In this document: in pieces, positions 54,412 through 63,250 of the stretch
Position numbering within the stretch: position 1 is the first letter of the stretch
Layout: each line of letters begins with the position of its first letter
Source: Acidobacteriaceae bacterium
Lineage (GTDB): Bacteria > Acidobacteriota > Terriglobia > Terriglobales > Acidobacteriaceae
Assembly (NCBI GenBank): GCA_025361625.1
Contig: JANYKL010000043.1
Location: 1-64,000, forward strand
Length of the DNA stretch: 64,000 nt
Direction of reading: 5' to 3'
Position numbers and translations under genes: made by a program
The notes under the pieces: generated by a model
What the model saw: only the letters and a program-made list of their open reading frames with translations
What the model was told of the DNA's origin: nothing
Database searches by the model: none

Positions 54412-55551
54412 ATGATTGTTACAAAACTTATCCTGCAAAACTGGCGCAATTTTCGCACTGTTAATATCGAACTGACCCAGCGCGTCTTCGTTGCTGGGCC
54501 GAATGCCTCGGGCAAATCTAATCTGCTGGACGTTTTTGCCTTCTTACGCGATATAGCCAAAGCGGGGGGCGGCCTTCAGAAGGCGGTCAACGAGCGGGGA
54601 GGCATAGCGAAGTTACGATGTTTAGCGGCGAGGCGGTACCCGGATGTCGAAATTGAGGTTCAGGTAGCCGACAACGGGACCTTGTGGTCTTATGCTATCG
54701 GAATAAAGCAGGAGGCAAGAGGATACCGTCTACCGCTGTTGTCTTATGAACGAGTGATGAAGGGGGACGAAACGATCCTGACCCGACCGGACGACGATGA
54801 CAAACGCGATCCTCTACGGCTGACACAAACGCATCTCGAACAGATTAACGCCAATGCAGAGTTTAGGGACCTTGTCCGTTTTTTCGAATCTACTAGCTAT
54901 CTGCACCTGGTGCCTCAGTTGCTTCGCCATCCAGAGGCATTCTCCGGGCCCGGTGTTCCGGGCGACCCTTTCGGCAAGAGCTTCCTGGAAAAAGTTGCAA
55001 GAACCCCGTCGGGTACTAGGAAAGCGCGACTCAAGAGAATCGAGTCGGCCCTACGCATGGCCGTGCCCCAACTAAAGGAACTGAAAGATGTTAAGGATGA
55101 AACGGGCATTCCGCACCTCGAGGCAATTTACGAACACTGGCGGCCCCATGGAGCAAAACAACGAGAGGACCAGTTCTCAGATGGAACGCTTCGAATGCTC
55201 GGTCTTCTTTGGTCCCTTTTGGACGGCGATTCGCTTTTACTCTTGGAGGAGCCCGAACTTTCGCTGAATTTTGGCATAGTCCGAAAGTTGCCGGGGCTCA
55301 TGTATCGAATTCAGAGGCAGAAAAGAAGGCAGACAATTATCAGCACCCACAGCCCTGATCTCTTGTCCGACCCCGGAATTGGAGGAGAAGAGGTTCTTAT
55401 CCTTACGCCCAACGAGGATGGCACTAAGGCAGAGGTTGCTTCTTCAATCCAGGAAGTGAAAGACCTTTTAGAGGGAGGGCTCACAATTGCAGATGCAGCT
55501 CTTCCGAGGACCATTCCATCCTCCGTGGCGCAATTGGATCTTTTTGAATGA
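54412..55551 (+). CDS. AAA (AAA_21/OLD-like) ATPase of a two-gene cassette
   Basis: 379 residues. Walker A is GPNASGKS (29-36), preceded by KLILQNWRNF, which is the usual start of RecF/SMC-related AAA_21 ATPases. The ABC signature-like FSDGTLRMLGLLWSLL, Walker B LLLLEEPELSLNF and the H-loop TIISTHSPDLL follow. Its stop overlaps the start of the next gene by four bases (ATGA). These ATPases sense a trigger and gate a nuclease partner in OLD/Gabija/PARIS-type defences. Codon choice appears lower in GC than in neighbours gyrA and the peptidase gene. The exact system is not named. Confidence 0.88.
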   Translation: MIVTKLILQNWRNFRTVNIELTQRVFVAGPNASGKSNLLDVFAFLRDIAKAGGGLQKAVNERGGIAKLRCLAARRYPDVEIEVQVADNGTLWSYAIGIKQEARGYRLPLLSYERVMKGDETILTRPDDDDKRDPLRLTQTHLEQINANAEFRDLVRFFESTSYLHLVPQLLRHPEAFSGPGVPGDPFGKSFLEKVARTPSGTRKARLKRIESALRMAVPQLKELKDVKDETGIPHLEAIYEHWRPHGAKQREDQFSDGTLRMLGLLWSLLDGDSLLLLEEPELSLNFGIVRKLPGLMYRIQRQKRRQTIISTHSPDLLSDPGIGGEEVLILTPNEDGTKAEVASSIQEVKDLLEGGLTIADAALPRTIPSSVAQLDLFE

Positions 55552-56165
55552 CTTCTCCGATCCCATTAAATCTTGCCGTTGAAGACGCCTTGACGGAGTC
55601 ACTGTTCACGAAGATCATCCAGAGGCTACCTGCTCTCTACGCAATCCGCACGATCTACAATCGCGGCGGGTACGGTTACCTCCGGCAAAATATAAACGGT
55701 TTCAATAACGCCGCCCGAGGGACGCCTTTTCTAATAGGAACTGACTTGGACGAGTATGAGTGCCCTCCGGCGCTCATTGTACACTGGCTATCGCGACCCA
55801 AACACCACAACTTGCTCATCCGGGTTGCCGTGCGGCAAGCCGAAGCGTGGGTTCTCGCCGATAAGGTGAACTTCGCAAACTTCTTGGGGATTCGCTCCGC
55901 TCTCATACCCGATGAAGTTGAGACCATTCCCGACGCAAAACGCGAATTGATCAATCTAGCGAGGAGAGCGAGGAGAAGAGAATTGCGGGAGGATATTTGT
56001 CCTCCCGCTAACAGCACCAGAACTGTCGGACCGAACTATAACCCGCGTCTAGCTACATTTGTTCAGCAACATTGGAACCCAAATACTGCTAGAGAGCACG
56101 CTTCGAGTCTGGCACGCACAATTGAACGATTGAGAGCCTTTCAGCCGCTGTGGCCGCAATCATAG
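55548..56165 (+). CDS. Toprim-like (DUF4276/DUF4435-type) nuclease candidate
   Basis: 205 residues, overlapping the ATPase gene by ATGA. Features of the Toprim fold are an early acid (LNLAVEDALTESLFTK, E12), a DxD-type pair in FLIGTDLDEYECPP (D66, D68) and the segment RVAVRQAEAWVLADKVNF, which matches the EAW(L/V)LAD signature of DUF4276-like proteins. A C-terminal helical part is rich in Arg. Toprim nucleases act downstream of AAA sensor ATPases. I infer that the pair is a defence cassette; no exact family can be claimed. Confidence 0.7.
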   Translation: MTSPIPLNLAVEDALTESLFTKIIQRLPALYAIRTIYNRGGYGYLRQNINGFNNAARGTPFLIGTDLDEYECPPALIVHWLSRPKHHNLLIRVAVRQAEAWVLADKVNFANFLGIRSALIPDEVETIPDAKRELINLARRARRRELREDICPPANSTRTVGPNYNPRLATFVQQHWNPNTAREHASSLARTIERLRAFQPLWPQS

Positions 56166-56166
56166 A

Positions 56167-58821
56167 CTACTGAATCAGCGTCCCATTCCCACTCGGCTCT
56201 TCCGGCGGAATCACCACCGCGGCGGCCACGCGATCGCCGGGCTCAACATTTATCAATCGCACTCCTTGCGCCGAGCGGCCTGACTCGCGGATGAACTTTG
56301 AATCGATGCGGATAATTTTGCCGTACTGGCTGATCAGCATCACTTCTGATTTATCCGTCACCTGCGAGATGCCTACCACTTTGCCGTTGCGTTCGGTGGT
56401 CTTGACGTTGATCACGCCCTTGCCGCCTCGATTGGTCAGGCGGTATTCGTCCGCCGGAGTGCGCTTGCCATAGCCGTTCTCGGTGACCGAGAGGATGAGC
56501 GAGCCCTTCTCCGGTACAAGGTCGGCGACTTCGGGCGCAACGTCGTCTTGTGACTTCTCGACAACAACCTTAGCCTCTGGCTTCGTCGTAGTGGCCATGC
56601 CGACGATGTAATCTTTCTCGCCAAGGTTCATGCCGCGCACTCCGGTGGCGTTGCGGCCCATGGAGCGAACGTCGTTTTCGTCGAAGCGGATCGCCTGCCC
56701 ATCGTGCGAAGCGAGGAATACGATCTGATTGCCGTCGGTCAAGGAGGCAGCGACCAGTTCATCGCCTTCTTCGATGTTGATGGCGATGATGCCGCGCTGC
56801 ATCACGTGACAGAAGTCTTTTACTTCAGTCTTTTTCACGGTGCCGTTGTGCGTGACGAAGAAGACGAACCTGCCTTCTTCTTCAAGGTCGCGCACGGCGA
56901 GCATGGTGCGAACCGTTTCTCCCGGCTGCAGTGCGACCAGGTTGCCGACGTGCTTGCCCTTGCCGGCGGCGCTGACGTCAGGAATTTCGTAGACCTTGAG
57001 CCAGTAGACGCGCCCCTTGTTGGTGAAGATCAGGATGTAGGCGTGGGTCGAGGCGATGAAAAGATGCTGGACGAAATCCTCGTCGCGGGTCTTCATGCCG
57101 GTACGGCCCGTGCCTCCGCGGCGCTGCATGCGGTAGGTCGAAATCGGAGTGCGCTTCATGTAGCCGAAGTGGCTGACGGTGACCGCGACTTGCTCATCGG
57201 CGATCAGGTCTTCGAGCATGATCTCCGCAGCTTCATCTTCGATTACCGTGCGGCGGGCGTTGCCGTAGAGTTTCTTAACTTCCTCGAGTTCTTTGATGAT
57301 GACTTTGCGCAGCTTCACTTCTGAGCCGAGAATGGATTCAAACTCTGCGATTGCGTCGCGCACCGTCTTCAACTCGTTCGAAATTTCATCGATGGAAAGT
57401 TTGGTTAGGCGATGCAATTGCAGTTCGAGGATGGCGTCGGCCTGTTTCGACGTAAACGGGCGATCAGCAGCGAGCTTTGGCGCGCGGCCGGTGACGTTGA
57501 TGTCGATCTTCTTGCCGCCAAAAAACGCGACCAGGTTTTCGCGCGCATCGGCGCGGTTGGCGCTGGCGCGGATGATCGTGATCACGTTGTCGAGGTGGTC
57601 GAGCGCGGTCAAGTAGCCTTCTAAAATGTGCTCGCGGTCTCGCGCCTTGTTCAGCAAATAAAGAGTGCGGCGGCGCACCACATCGACGCGATGGTCGATG
57701 AAGTGTTTGATGGCCTGGATCAGGCCCATTTCCTTCGGCTGCTGGTTGACCACCGCGAGCAGGATCATGCTGAAACCTTCCTGCATCGACGTGTGCTTAT
57801 AGAGTTGGTTCAGCACAATTTGCGGCTCGGCTCCGCGTTTCAGCTCGATCACAATGCGCATGCCGTCACGATCGCTCTCGTCGCGAATGTCGGAGATGTC
57901 ATCGATCGTCTTCGCGTTGACAAGGTCGGCGATGCGCTCGATCAAGCGCGCTTTATTCACCTGGTACGGAATTTCGGTGACGATGATCGCCTGCTTGTCT
58001 TTGGTGACGCTTTCGATGGCGGCGCGGGCGCGCATCATGAAGCGACCGCGTCCGGTGCGGTAAGCTTCGAAAATTCCGGCGCGGCCGTGAATGATGGCGG
58101 CGGTCGGAAAGTCGGGGCCTTGCACGAATTTCAAAATTTCAGGCAACTGCGCGCCGGGATTATTCACGAGCGTGATCGTGGCGTCGACGATCTCTGTCAA
58201 GTTGTGCGGCGGAATTTTGGTCGCCATACCGACGGCAATGCCGTCTGAACCGTTAACCAGCAGATTGGGATAACGCGCGGGAAGTACGGACGGCTGCGTC
58301 TCCGTTCCGTCGTAGTTCGGATAAAAATCAACCGCTTCTTTATCAAGATCTTCAAGCAGCGCGGTAGAAACACGCGTCAACCGGGCTTCGGTATAACGAT
58401 CGGCTGCGGGAGGATCGCCATCGACCGAGCCGAAGTTTCCCTGACCATCGACCAGAGGAGCGCGCATGGCAAAGGGCTGCGCCAACCGCACCAGCGCGTC
58501 GTATACGGCGAGGTTGCCATGCGGGTGGTACTTACCCATCACTTCTCCGACGATACGGGCGCATTTACGCGTTGCGCCGCCGGGACGAAGGCCCATCTGC
58601 TGCATGGTGTAAAGAATGCGGCGATGCACCGGCTTCAAGCCGTCGCGGACGTCAGGCAGGGCGCGGCCAATGATGACGGAGAGGGAGTAGTCGAGGTACG
58701 ACCGCTTCATCTCATCTTCAATGTTCACCGGCAGCATGTTGAGCGCGCCCGGGCCGGCAGGAGGTTGGCCGTCGCCGCCGGGAGGAGTTAAGGGGAGTTC
58801 GGGATTTTTATCGTCAGCCAT
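56167..58821 (-). CDS. gyrA: DNA gyrase subunit A
   Basis: 884 residues. The DNA-cleavage Tyr is Y143 in AADRYTEARL; the quinolone region reads KYHPHGNLAVYDALVRLAQ, with N103 and L104 at the positions of E. coli D82 and S83. The GyrA box is QRRGGTG (consensus QRRGGKG or close), so this is gyrase and not topoisomerase IV. Six beta-propeller repeats form the C-terminal half. It breaks and passes DNA with GyrB to introduce negative supercoils. The N-terminus has an extra Pro/Gly-rich lead before the usual start near MLPVNIEDEMKRSYLDYS. gyrB is not adjacent. Confidence 0.96.
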   Translation of the reverse strand: MADDKNPELPLTPPGGDGQPPAGPGALNMLPVNIEDEMKRSYLDYSLSVIIGRALPDVRDGLKPVHRRILYTMQQMGLRPGGATRKCARIVGEVMGKYHPHGNLAVYDALVRLAQPFAMRAPLVDGQGNFGSVDGDPPAADRYTEARLTRVSTALLEDLDKEAVDFYPNYDGTETQPSVLPARYPNLLVNGSDGIAVGMATKIPPHNLTEIVDATITLVNNPGAQLPEILKFVQGPDFPTAAIIHGRAGIFEAYRTGRGRFMMRARAAIESVTKDKQAIIVTEIPYQVNKARLIERIADLVNAKTIDDISDIRDESDRDGMRIVIELKRGAEPQIVLNQLYKHTSMQEGFSMILLAVVNQQPKEMGLIQAIKHFIDHRVDVVRRRTLYLLNKARDREHILEGYLTALDHLDNVITIIRASANRADARENLVAFFGGKKIDINVTGRAPKLAADRPFTSKQADAILELQLHRLTKLSIDEISNELKTVRDAIAEFESILGSEVKLRKVIIKELEEVKKLYGNARRTVIEDEAAEIMLEDLIADEQVAVTVSHFGYMKRTPISTYRMQRRGGTGRTGMKTRDEDFVQHLFIASTHAYILIFTNKGRVYWLKVYEIPDVSAAGKGKHVGNLVALQPGETVRTMLAVRDLEEEGRFVFFVTHNGTVKKTEVKDFCHVMQRGIIAINIEEGDELVAASLTDGNQIVFLASHDGQAIRFDENDVRSMGRNATGVRGMNLGEKDYIVGMATTTKPEAKVVVEKSQDDVAPEVADLVPEKGSLILSVTENGYGKRTPADEYRLTNRGGKGVINVKTTERNGKVVGISQVTDKSEVMLISQYGKIIRIDSKFIRESGRSAQGVRLINVEPGDRVAAAVVIPPEEPSGNGTLIQ

Positions 58822-59306
58822 GGGTGTCTGTTCTTTCGGTTGGTGTTTCTTACTTCGCTAATTCTTAGTTCTTAATTCTTGGTCCTGGGTCGCTAATTCA
58901 GACCTTAAATCAGGCGAAATCAAATGTAAGGAGGGGCCAATTCCCTGCCTAAAAGCGGCCCGAAAGATAGCCGTCGATGTCTCTGGTTTCCAGACTTTGG
59001 ATTCGGAGCTAACTGATTGATTTACAGGGTATTAACCCACAATTATCTGGATAAATTATAGCATATCTTTGTTCTCAGAAACAGCTGCGGCCAGTAGCAT
59101 AAAAGGCTCCGATCATATGCTTGGAATTAGCCCGGCAGCCTGCTGGCTTTCACCATTGGGATGCGACATTGTTCTGCTGCCCTGTTTGCCGCGCGGGGCG
59201 AGACGCTGGCGCTATACAAAAGCTTTGGTCTGTAGCGCAGGGATTTAGGGCTGCAATTTGCTTCGATCAAGACTGACCGGGCTAGATCCGCTGAGCTGCG
59301 CGATTC
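58822..59306. other. Intergenic region upstream of gyrA
   Basis: 485 bp. It includes repeats of a(a/g)ttctta(g/a) type at about 58858-58905 just before gyrA and, on the minus strand, a perfect TATAAT at 59060-59055. No gene is seen; the tRNA-like cloverleaf search by eye was negative. Confidence 0.55.
59055..59060 (-). promoter_or_regulatory. Candidate -10 box for gyrA
   Basis: TATAAT on the minus strand, about 235 bp before the gyrA start, in an AT-rich stretch. The -35 side (TGTTTC with 17-bp spacing) matches poorly. Confidence 0.4.
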
Positions 59307-60542
59307 TTAGGCGCGTCGCAAGGTCAGCAGCGTGATCTCCGGAGGAACTCCCAGCCGCACTGGAAATCCAAATGTCCCGAGCCCTCGATTCACATAAAGC
59401 GCGGCTTTGTGCATTCCATTACTGTCGGCCGAGGCCTTTTCATTCGCCATCGGCAGTCGATAAAGACCGGCGACGAATGGAGAAATCAGCCGCGCCGGAC
59501 TCACGCTGTGATCCACAATCTCAACTTTCACTTGTCCACCATGAGTGTGGCCGGCGAGGCTCAACTCGATTCCAAGTTCCGCAGCGCGATGGAATGAATT
59601 TGGATTGTGCGAGAGCAACACATTCAGCATGTCGCGTCGAATCAAATGCTCGACTTCGCGGAGCATCGGCCCCGTCCCTTGGTTGCGGGTCATGCTGTCG
59701 CGCTGGTAGTCGACGCCCATCAGATTGAAACGTCCGCCGTTATGCTCGATCACCTGCGAAGAGGCGCGCAGCAGACGCATTGCGTTGTCATGGAAAAGCC
59801 GTTCGGCTTCATCTTCTACTCCGGCATAAATTTCGTGATTTCCATTGCATCCCCAAACGCCCAAAGGAGCACGCAATCGGCTCAACTCATTAATACAGGT
59901 AGCAAGTGGATCGCCCTCGCTCGAAACAAAATCGCCAGTGACAAAAGAAATATCGGGACGCAGTTCGTTCGCCATATCGACGGCCCGGGCAATCTCATGC
60001 GGAGGCATGTAATCGCCAATGTGAATATCACTCAATTGCGCGATGCGCAGGCCGTCCAACTCAGGAGGAAGGCCAGCGATGGGCACATCGACGCGTTCGA
60101 CGGTATAGCGCAGGCGGCCGGCCGCGAATCCGTAAGCGGCAGCGATGAAGGGAACGCTTGCGGCGAACGCAGCGGAGTACTGAAAGAAAATCCTTCGCGA
60201 CGGGCTATCAGCGCCAGCGCTCGCTCTGTGAGATGTCGCCAGGTTCGTGAGCCCTTCGATTCCACCCACCACTTGCACTGCGATCAAGGCGAAGAACGAG
60301 GTGATCAGCCACATCCGGGCGAAGGTCGCGAGTGACTTGCCCAGGCTGAAGCTTCCGATATTTGTTCGAGTCACCGCGTGACCGAGAAGCGGATCAAGCA
60401 TTGCGGCCAGCAGCGCGGCAGCTAATGCGATGAGTCCGGCGTACAGCCCAAGACGCAGGCTGGAGTTAGAAAGCGCGCCGATCCAGTTCCAGGCACGCAT
60501 GAACCAGAAGCGCTGGACGAAATAAACTGCCAACAGAAACAC
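59307..60542 (-). CDS. Membrane-anchored metallophosphoesterase (YkuE/YaeI-like)
   Basis: 411 residues. The first 145 are hydrophobic (several helices). The calcineurin-like metal-binding motifs follow: LRIAQLSDIHIGDYM (DxH), FVTGDFVSSEG (GDxx), WGCNGNHEIYAG (GNHE), and VLLSHNPNSFH with LSLAGHTHGGQVK (GHxH). Such proteins hydrolyse phosphodiesters, for example UDP-diacylglucosamine (LpxH-like) or cyclic nucleotides; the substrate is unknown here. The GTG at 60542 is the first start I can support; the hydrophobic coding pattern extends a few codons upstream without a standard start. Confidence 0.85.
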   Translation of the reverse strand: MFLLAVYFVQRFWFMRAWNWIGALSNSSLRLGLYAGLIALAAALLAAMLDPLLGHAVTRTNIGSFSLGKSLATFARMWLITSFFALIAVQVVGGIEGLTNLATSHRASAGADSPSRRIFFQYSAAFAASVPFIAAAYGFAAGRLRYTVERVDVPIAGLPPELDGLRIAQLSDIHIGDYMPPHEIARAVDMANELRPDISFVTGDFVSSEGDPLATCINELSRLRAPLGVWGCNGNHEIYAGVEDEAERLFHDNAMRLLRASSQVIEHNGGRFNLMGVDYQRDSMTRNQGTGPMLREVEHLIRRDMLNVLLSHNPNSFHRAAELGIELSLAGHTHGGQVKVEIVDHSVSPARLISPFVAGLYRLPMANEKASADSNGMHKAALYVNRGLGTFGFPVRLGVPPEITLLTLRRA

Positions 60543-61235
60543 TGAAAAGAAAAGAATCTGTTTAAGAATCAGGGTGATACTCCAATGGAACTCGCTTGAT
60601 TAGATGCGGCGGAGGTAGCGGAAGGCTCGCTGCCGGAACCCCTCCCACGCTGGCATGCAGCGCCAGCAGCATCGAGAAATCAGCTGCGATGGAATTGCTG
60701 GAAACGGGAGTGTCGCGATCCACTGGGCTAGATGGGTCAAAAGACTACGAGATTAAAGGGTCCGACTTAGGCAACGGCCAGCTCTCCGGAATTCATGTGC
60801 GCGAGTTCGACCATGCGATGTTTGACATATCCATCTTCGGTGATGTGGGCAGAGGCTGAGGCTTGTCGGCTGGAGGCAATTACCTGATCCAGCGGACTTC
60901 GCGTGCGAAAATGCGGATCGTGGTCTTGGCAAAACTCACATGGGCGGCTGGAGCGAGTGTCCGAGCGTCGAACGATTGCGCGATCGATATGTTCCACTTA
61001 TATCTCCGGGGGCGAGATTGGATCGCCCAACAAATAATCGTTTGGGTGATTCGAATGTGCGGGACGAAGCCTTTGTACTATATAGAACGTTTCAGTTCAA
61101 GCCCTTGGCGCCAAAACTTCGGAGCCTTTACTTTCAGTGGAATGCGCTCATATACAGAGGCTGCTTAGAGACAGCGCCGGAAAACAATTTATCTGCGATG
61201 CTAATTTCGCAGCCGGCACGAACGTTGGAGATCAT
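60543..61235. other. Long stretch without a supported gene
   Basis: 693 bp of GC-rich sequence between divergent genes. A minus-strand open frame (60767-60997, 76 codons, ending HMNSGELAVA) has soluble-protein texture but no family, ribosome-binding site or clear start. I do not call it. Confidence 0.4.
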
Positions 61236-61928
61236 GTGAACAATGACGCAGGCAAAGCTGATCTGGTATTTCTTTTCGACGTAGACAATACTCTGCTCGA
61301 CAACGATCGAGTAGCTGCTGATTTGCAGCAGCACCTCATTCATGAAGTTGGAGGCTCGAGCGCGGGACGCTATTGGGAGATTTTGGAAGAGCTGCGCACG
61401 CATCTCGGATATGCAGACTACCTTGGAGCGCTACAGCGTTATCGCGTCGAAAACCCCCGAGACCCGAAGCTGCTCGAGGTCTCGCATTTCATGATCAATT
61501 ATCCGTTTGCGAACCGCCTCTATCCGGGATCGCTTGACGCGGTCGAACACGCGCGGCAGTTTGGCCAGCCGGCGATTTTGAGTGACGGGGATGTTGTTTT
61601 TCAGCCGCTCAAGGTGGATCGCTCAGGACTGAAAGAGGCTTTCAATGGCCAAGTTCTGATTTACATCCACAAAGAGGAAGAACTGGATGACGTAGAAGCG
61701 AAATATCCGGCGCAGCATTACGTGATGGTCGACGATAAAGTGCGGCTGCTGACGGCAATCAAGAAGTTTTGGGGAGAGCGGGTCACCACGATATTTCCGC
61801 GGCAGGGGCACTATGCTCTGGATGCAGCTCTGGTAGCGCAGTTCCCCACGCCGGATATCACGATCGATCGGATCGGAGATTTACTGAATTATTCAGGGGA
61901 GCAGATTTTGTCCGCCGCCCGAAAATAG
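61236..61928 (+). CDS. HAD-superfamily hydrolase
   Basis: 230 residues from GTG 61236. Motif I is FLFDVDNTLLDNDRV (DxD nucleophile), motif II lies near AILSDGDVVFQPL, motif III Lys near the helix after SGLKEAFNG, and motif IV is HYVMVDDKVRLL. The cap segment is helical. The usual HAD start (residues 10-15) is found right after the GTG. It is probably a phosphatase of a small molecule. An upstream ATG (61137) adds 33 residues with no family likeness. Confidence 0.82.
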   Translation: MNNDAGKADLVFLFDVDNTLLDNDRVAADLQQHLIHEVGGSSAGRYWEILEELRTHLGYADYLGALQRYRVENPRDPKLLEVSHFMINYPFANRLYPGSLDAVEHARQFGQPAILSDGDVVFQPLKVDRSGLKEAFNGQVLIYIHKEEELDDVEAKYPAQHYVMVDDKVRLLTAIKKFWGERVTTIFPRQGHYALDAALVAQFPTPDITIDRIGDLLNYSGEQILSAARK

Positions 61929-61943
61929 AGATTTACTGTCACT

Positions 61944-61982
61944 CTTTACTCTTCGTCTTTACTTTTTGTCTTTACTCTTCGT
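61944..61982. repeat. Three 13-bp tandem units between two convergent genes
   Basis: ctttactcttcgt (61944-61956), ctttactttttgt (61957-61969) and ctttactcttcgt (61970-61982); the first and third are identical. They fill the gap between the HAD stop (61928) and the PilZ stop (61983). Confidence 0.88.
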
Positions 61983-62354
61983 TTAGTCTTCCTCTCGGTC
62001 GTGGGCGGCTCCGCCTTGCACCAGGCTATCCAGTTCGCGCTTCAGTTGCTTGTGATCATCCTCGGGAAAATCGATGAATCGAAAAGGCTGCATGCAGCCC
62101 TGCGTGGCCCACATCGGAAACATCATTCTCGCCCGGCACCGGATCGATGTTGTTCCGAGATGAAAAACCACCGTGACTCGAATGCCCTCATCCAGCGCCT
62201 TTTCGAGTGAGACGAGTCCGCCATTCACCGAAAGCTGGTTCATTCGGGCGCGAATCTGACGCCCGTTTTCGAGGACGATGAGAGCAAGAATTGAGCCCGC
62301 GAGTTTTACGCGCAAGCTTCGGGGCTCTTTCGGCATTGTGTCAGTGGACGGCAT
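61983..62354 (-). CDS. PilZ-like protein
   Basis: 123 residues from ATG 62354 (an upstream start at 62411 is open). The fold pattern of PilZ is visible: LRVKLAGSILALIVLENGRQ, then ARMNQLSVNGGLVSLEKALD, then TSIRCRARMMFPMW and FRFIDFPEDD. The arginine motif is weak (RVKLA) and the second motif reads QLSVNGG without the initial Asp/Asn, so cyclic-di-GMP binding is doubtful. It is convergent with the HAD gene. Confidence 0.65.
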   Translation of the reverse strand: MPSTDTMPKEPRSLRVKLAGSILALIVLENGRQIRARMNQLSVNGGLVSLEKALDEGIRVTVVFHLGTTSIRCRARMMFPMWATQGCMQPFRFIDFPEDDHKQLKRELDSLVQGGAAHDREED

Positions 62355-62544
62355 TTTAATGATTGTGCCTGAGCAAAGCGCTGCGAGGGAGATTACCAAA
62401 GTCGACTCCACGTAAGGGTGGGGTCCGCTGGCGTTTCGTCCTTTGGAGTGGCGCTCTGAATAGGCGCGTGCGAGAATGCGTGCCGACGTAAAATTTCAAA
62501 GCCGTGGCCGTAAGCTCGGCAAAGTTAAGAGAGAGGCGATAAGA

Positions 62545-63051
62545 ATGAAGAACGTGATCGCAACAAGAGTCGCATTGCTTGCCCTGTGCCTGTTGTTGTT
62601 TGGCACTAACCAATCGGGAGTTGCGCAAGCGGCGCCTAAGGGAGAGAAGAAAGCAAAATCGGCGGTTGGCGCTGTCGACAAAGCGTACCTGCAGAAAATT
62701 TGGGATGGCTGGGGGACGCTCGATGCGGCTGGCCAGAAGCAATATTACGCCCAGGGCCCTCACGTTTTTTTTGATGATGAACCGCTAAAATTTTCCAGTT
62801 GGGACGAATACCAGGCGACGACTGCCAAGGAACTTGCCGAATACAAGACGGGCCGCTTCACAGTTAACGATGATGCCGAGATCCACAAGAGTGGCGACAT
62901 CTACTGGAGCGCTGCGACCGTAGCCTCTGACATGACGCAAAAATCCGGCAAGCGCGAGCAGGCTACATTTCGCTGGACCGCAATCTTCGAAAGGGAAAAC
63001 GGGAAATGGCTGATCGTGCACGAGCACGTGTCGGTACCGATGCCGGAATAA
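62545..63051 (+). CDS. Exported SnoaL/NTF2-like protein
   Basis: 168 residues from ATG 62545. A signal peptide (RVALLALCLLLFGTNQS) is followed by a SnoaL/DUF4440-type domain: KAYLQKIWDGWGTLDAAGQK, FFDDEPLKFSSWDEYQATTA, AEIHKSGDIYWSAATVAS, and ATFRWTAIFERENGKWLIVH with HEHVSVPMPE. The W-x-HEH ending is usual for the family. The fold serves as enzyme or ligand-binding domain; function unknown. It is preceded by a gagagg ribosome site. Confidence 0.85.
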   Translation: MKNVIATRVALLALCLLLFGTNQSGVAQAAPKGEKKAKSAVGAVDKAYLQKIWDGWGTLDAAGQKQYYAQGPHVFFDDEPLKFSSWDEYQATTAKELAEYKTGRFTVNDDAEIHKSGDIYWSAATVASDMTQKSGKREQATFRWTAIFERENGKWLIVHEHVSVPMPE

Positions 63052-63250
63052 TCGACTTTCTATTGATGTCGCCGAGCAAAAACATGCCCCAAATTGAGCG
63101 CCGGGCCTCGGGTTCCCTGCGGCGCAACCCGTGGTCATGATGAACGACGGTGCGCAATCAAGCACTTAGCGAGGTGGACGCCTGGTGTATTGCCGGATTC
63201 GAATCGCTCTGCCCCGCGTGCTAGAATCGAGCAAGTGCTCCCTGGGACCG

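Noticed and set aside
58822-59306. Possible tRNA or small RNA in the gyrA upstream region
   Set aside because: No cloverleaf with a T-loop GTTCGA-type core or anticodon stem could be built by eye.
60767-60997. Minus-strand frame ending HMNSGELAVA
   Set aside because: 76 codons with some protein texture but no clear start, ribosome site or family; left as unsupported.
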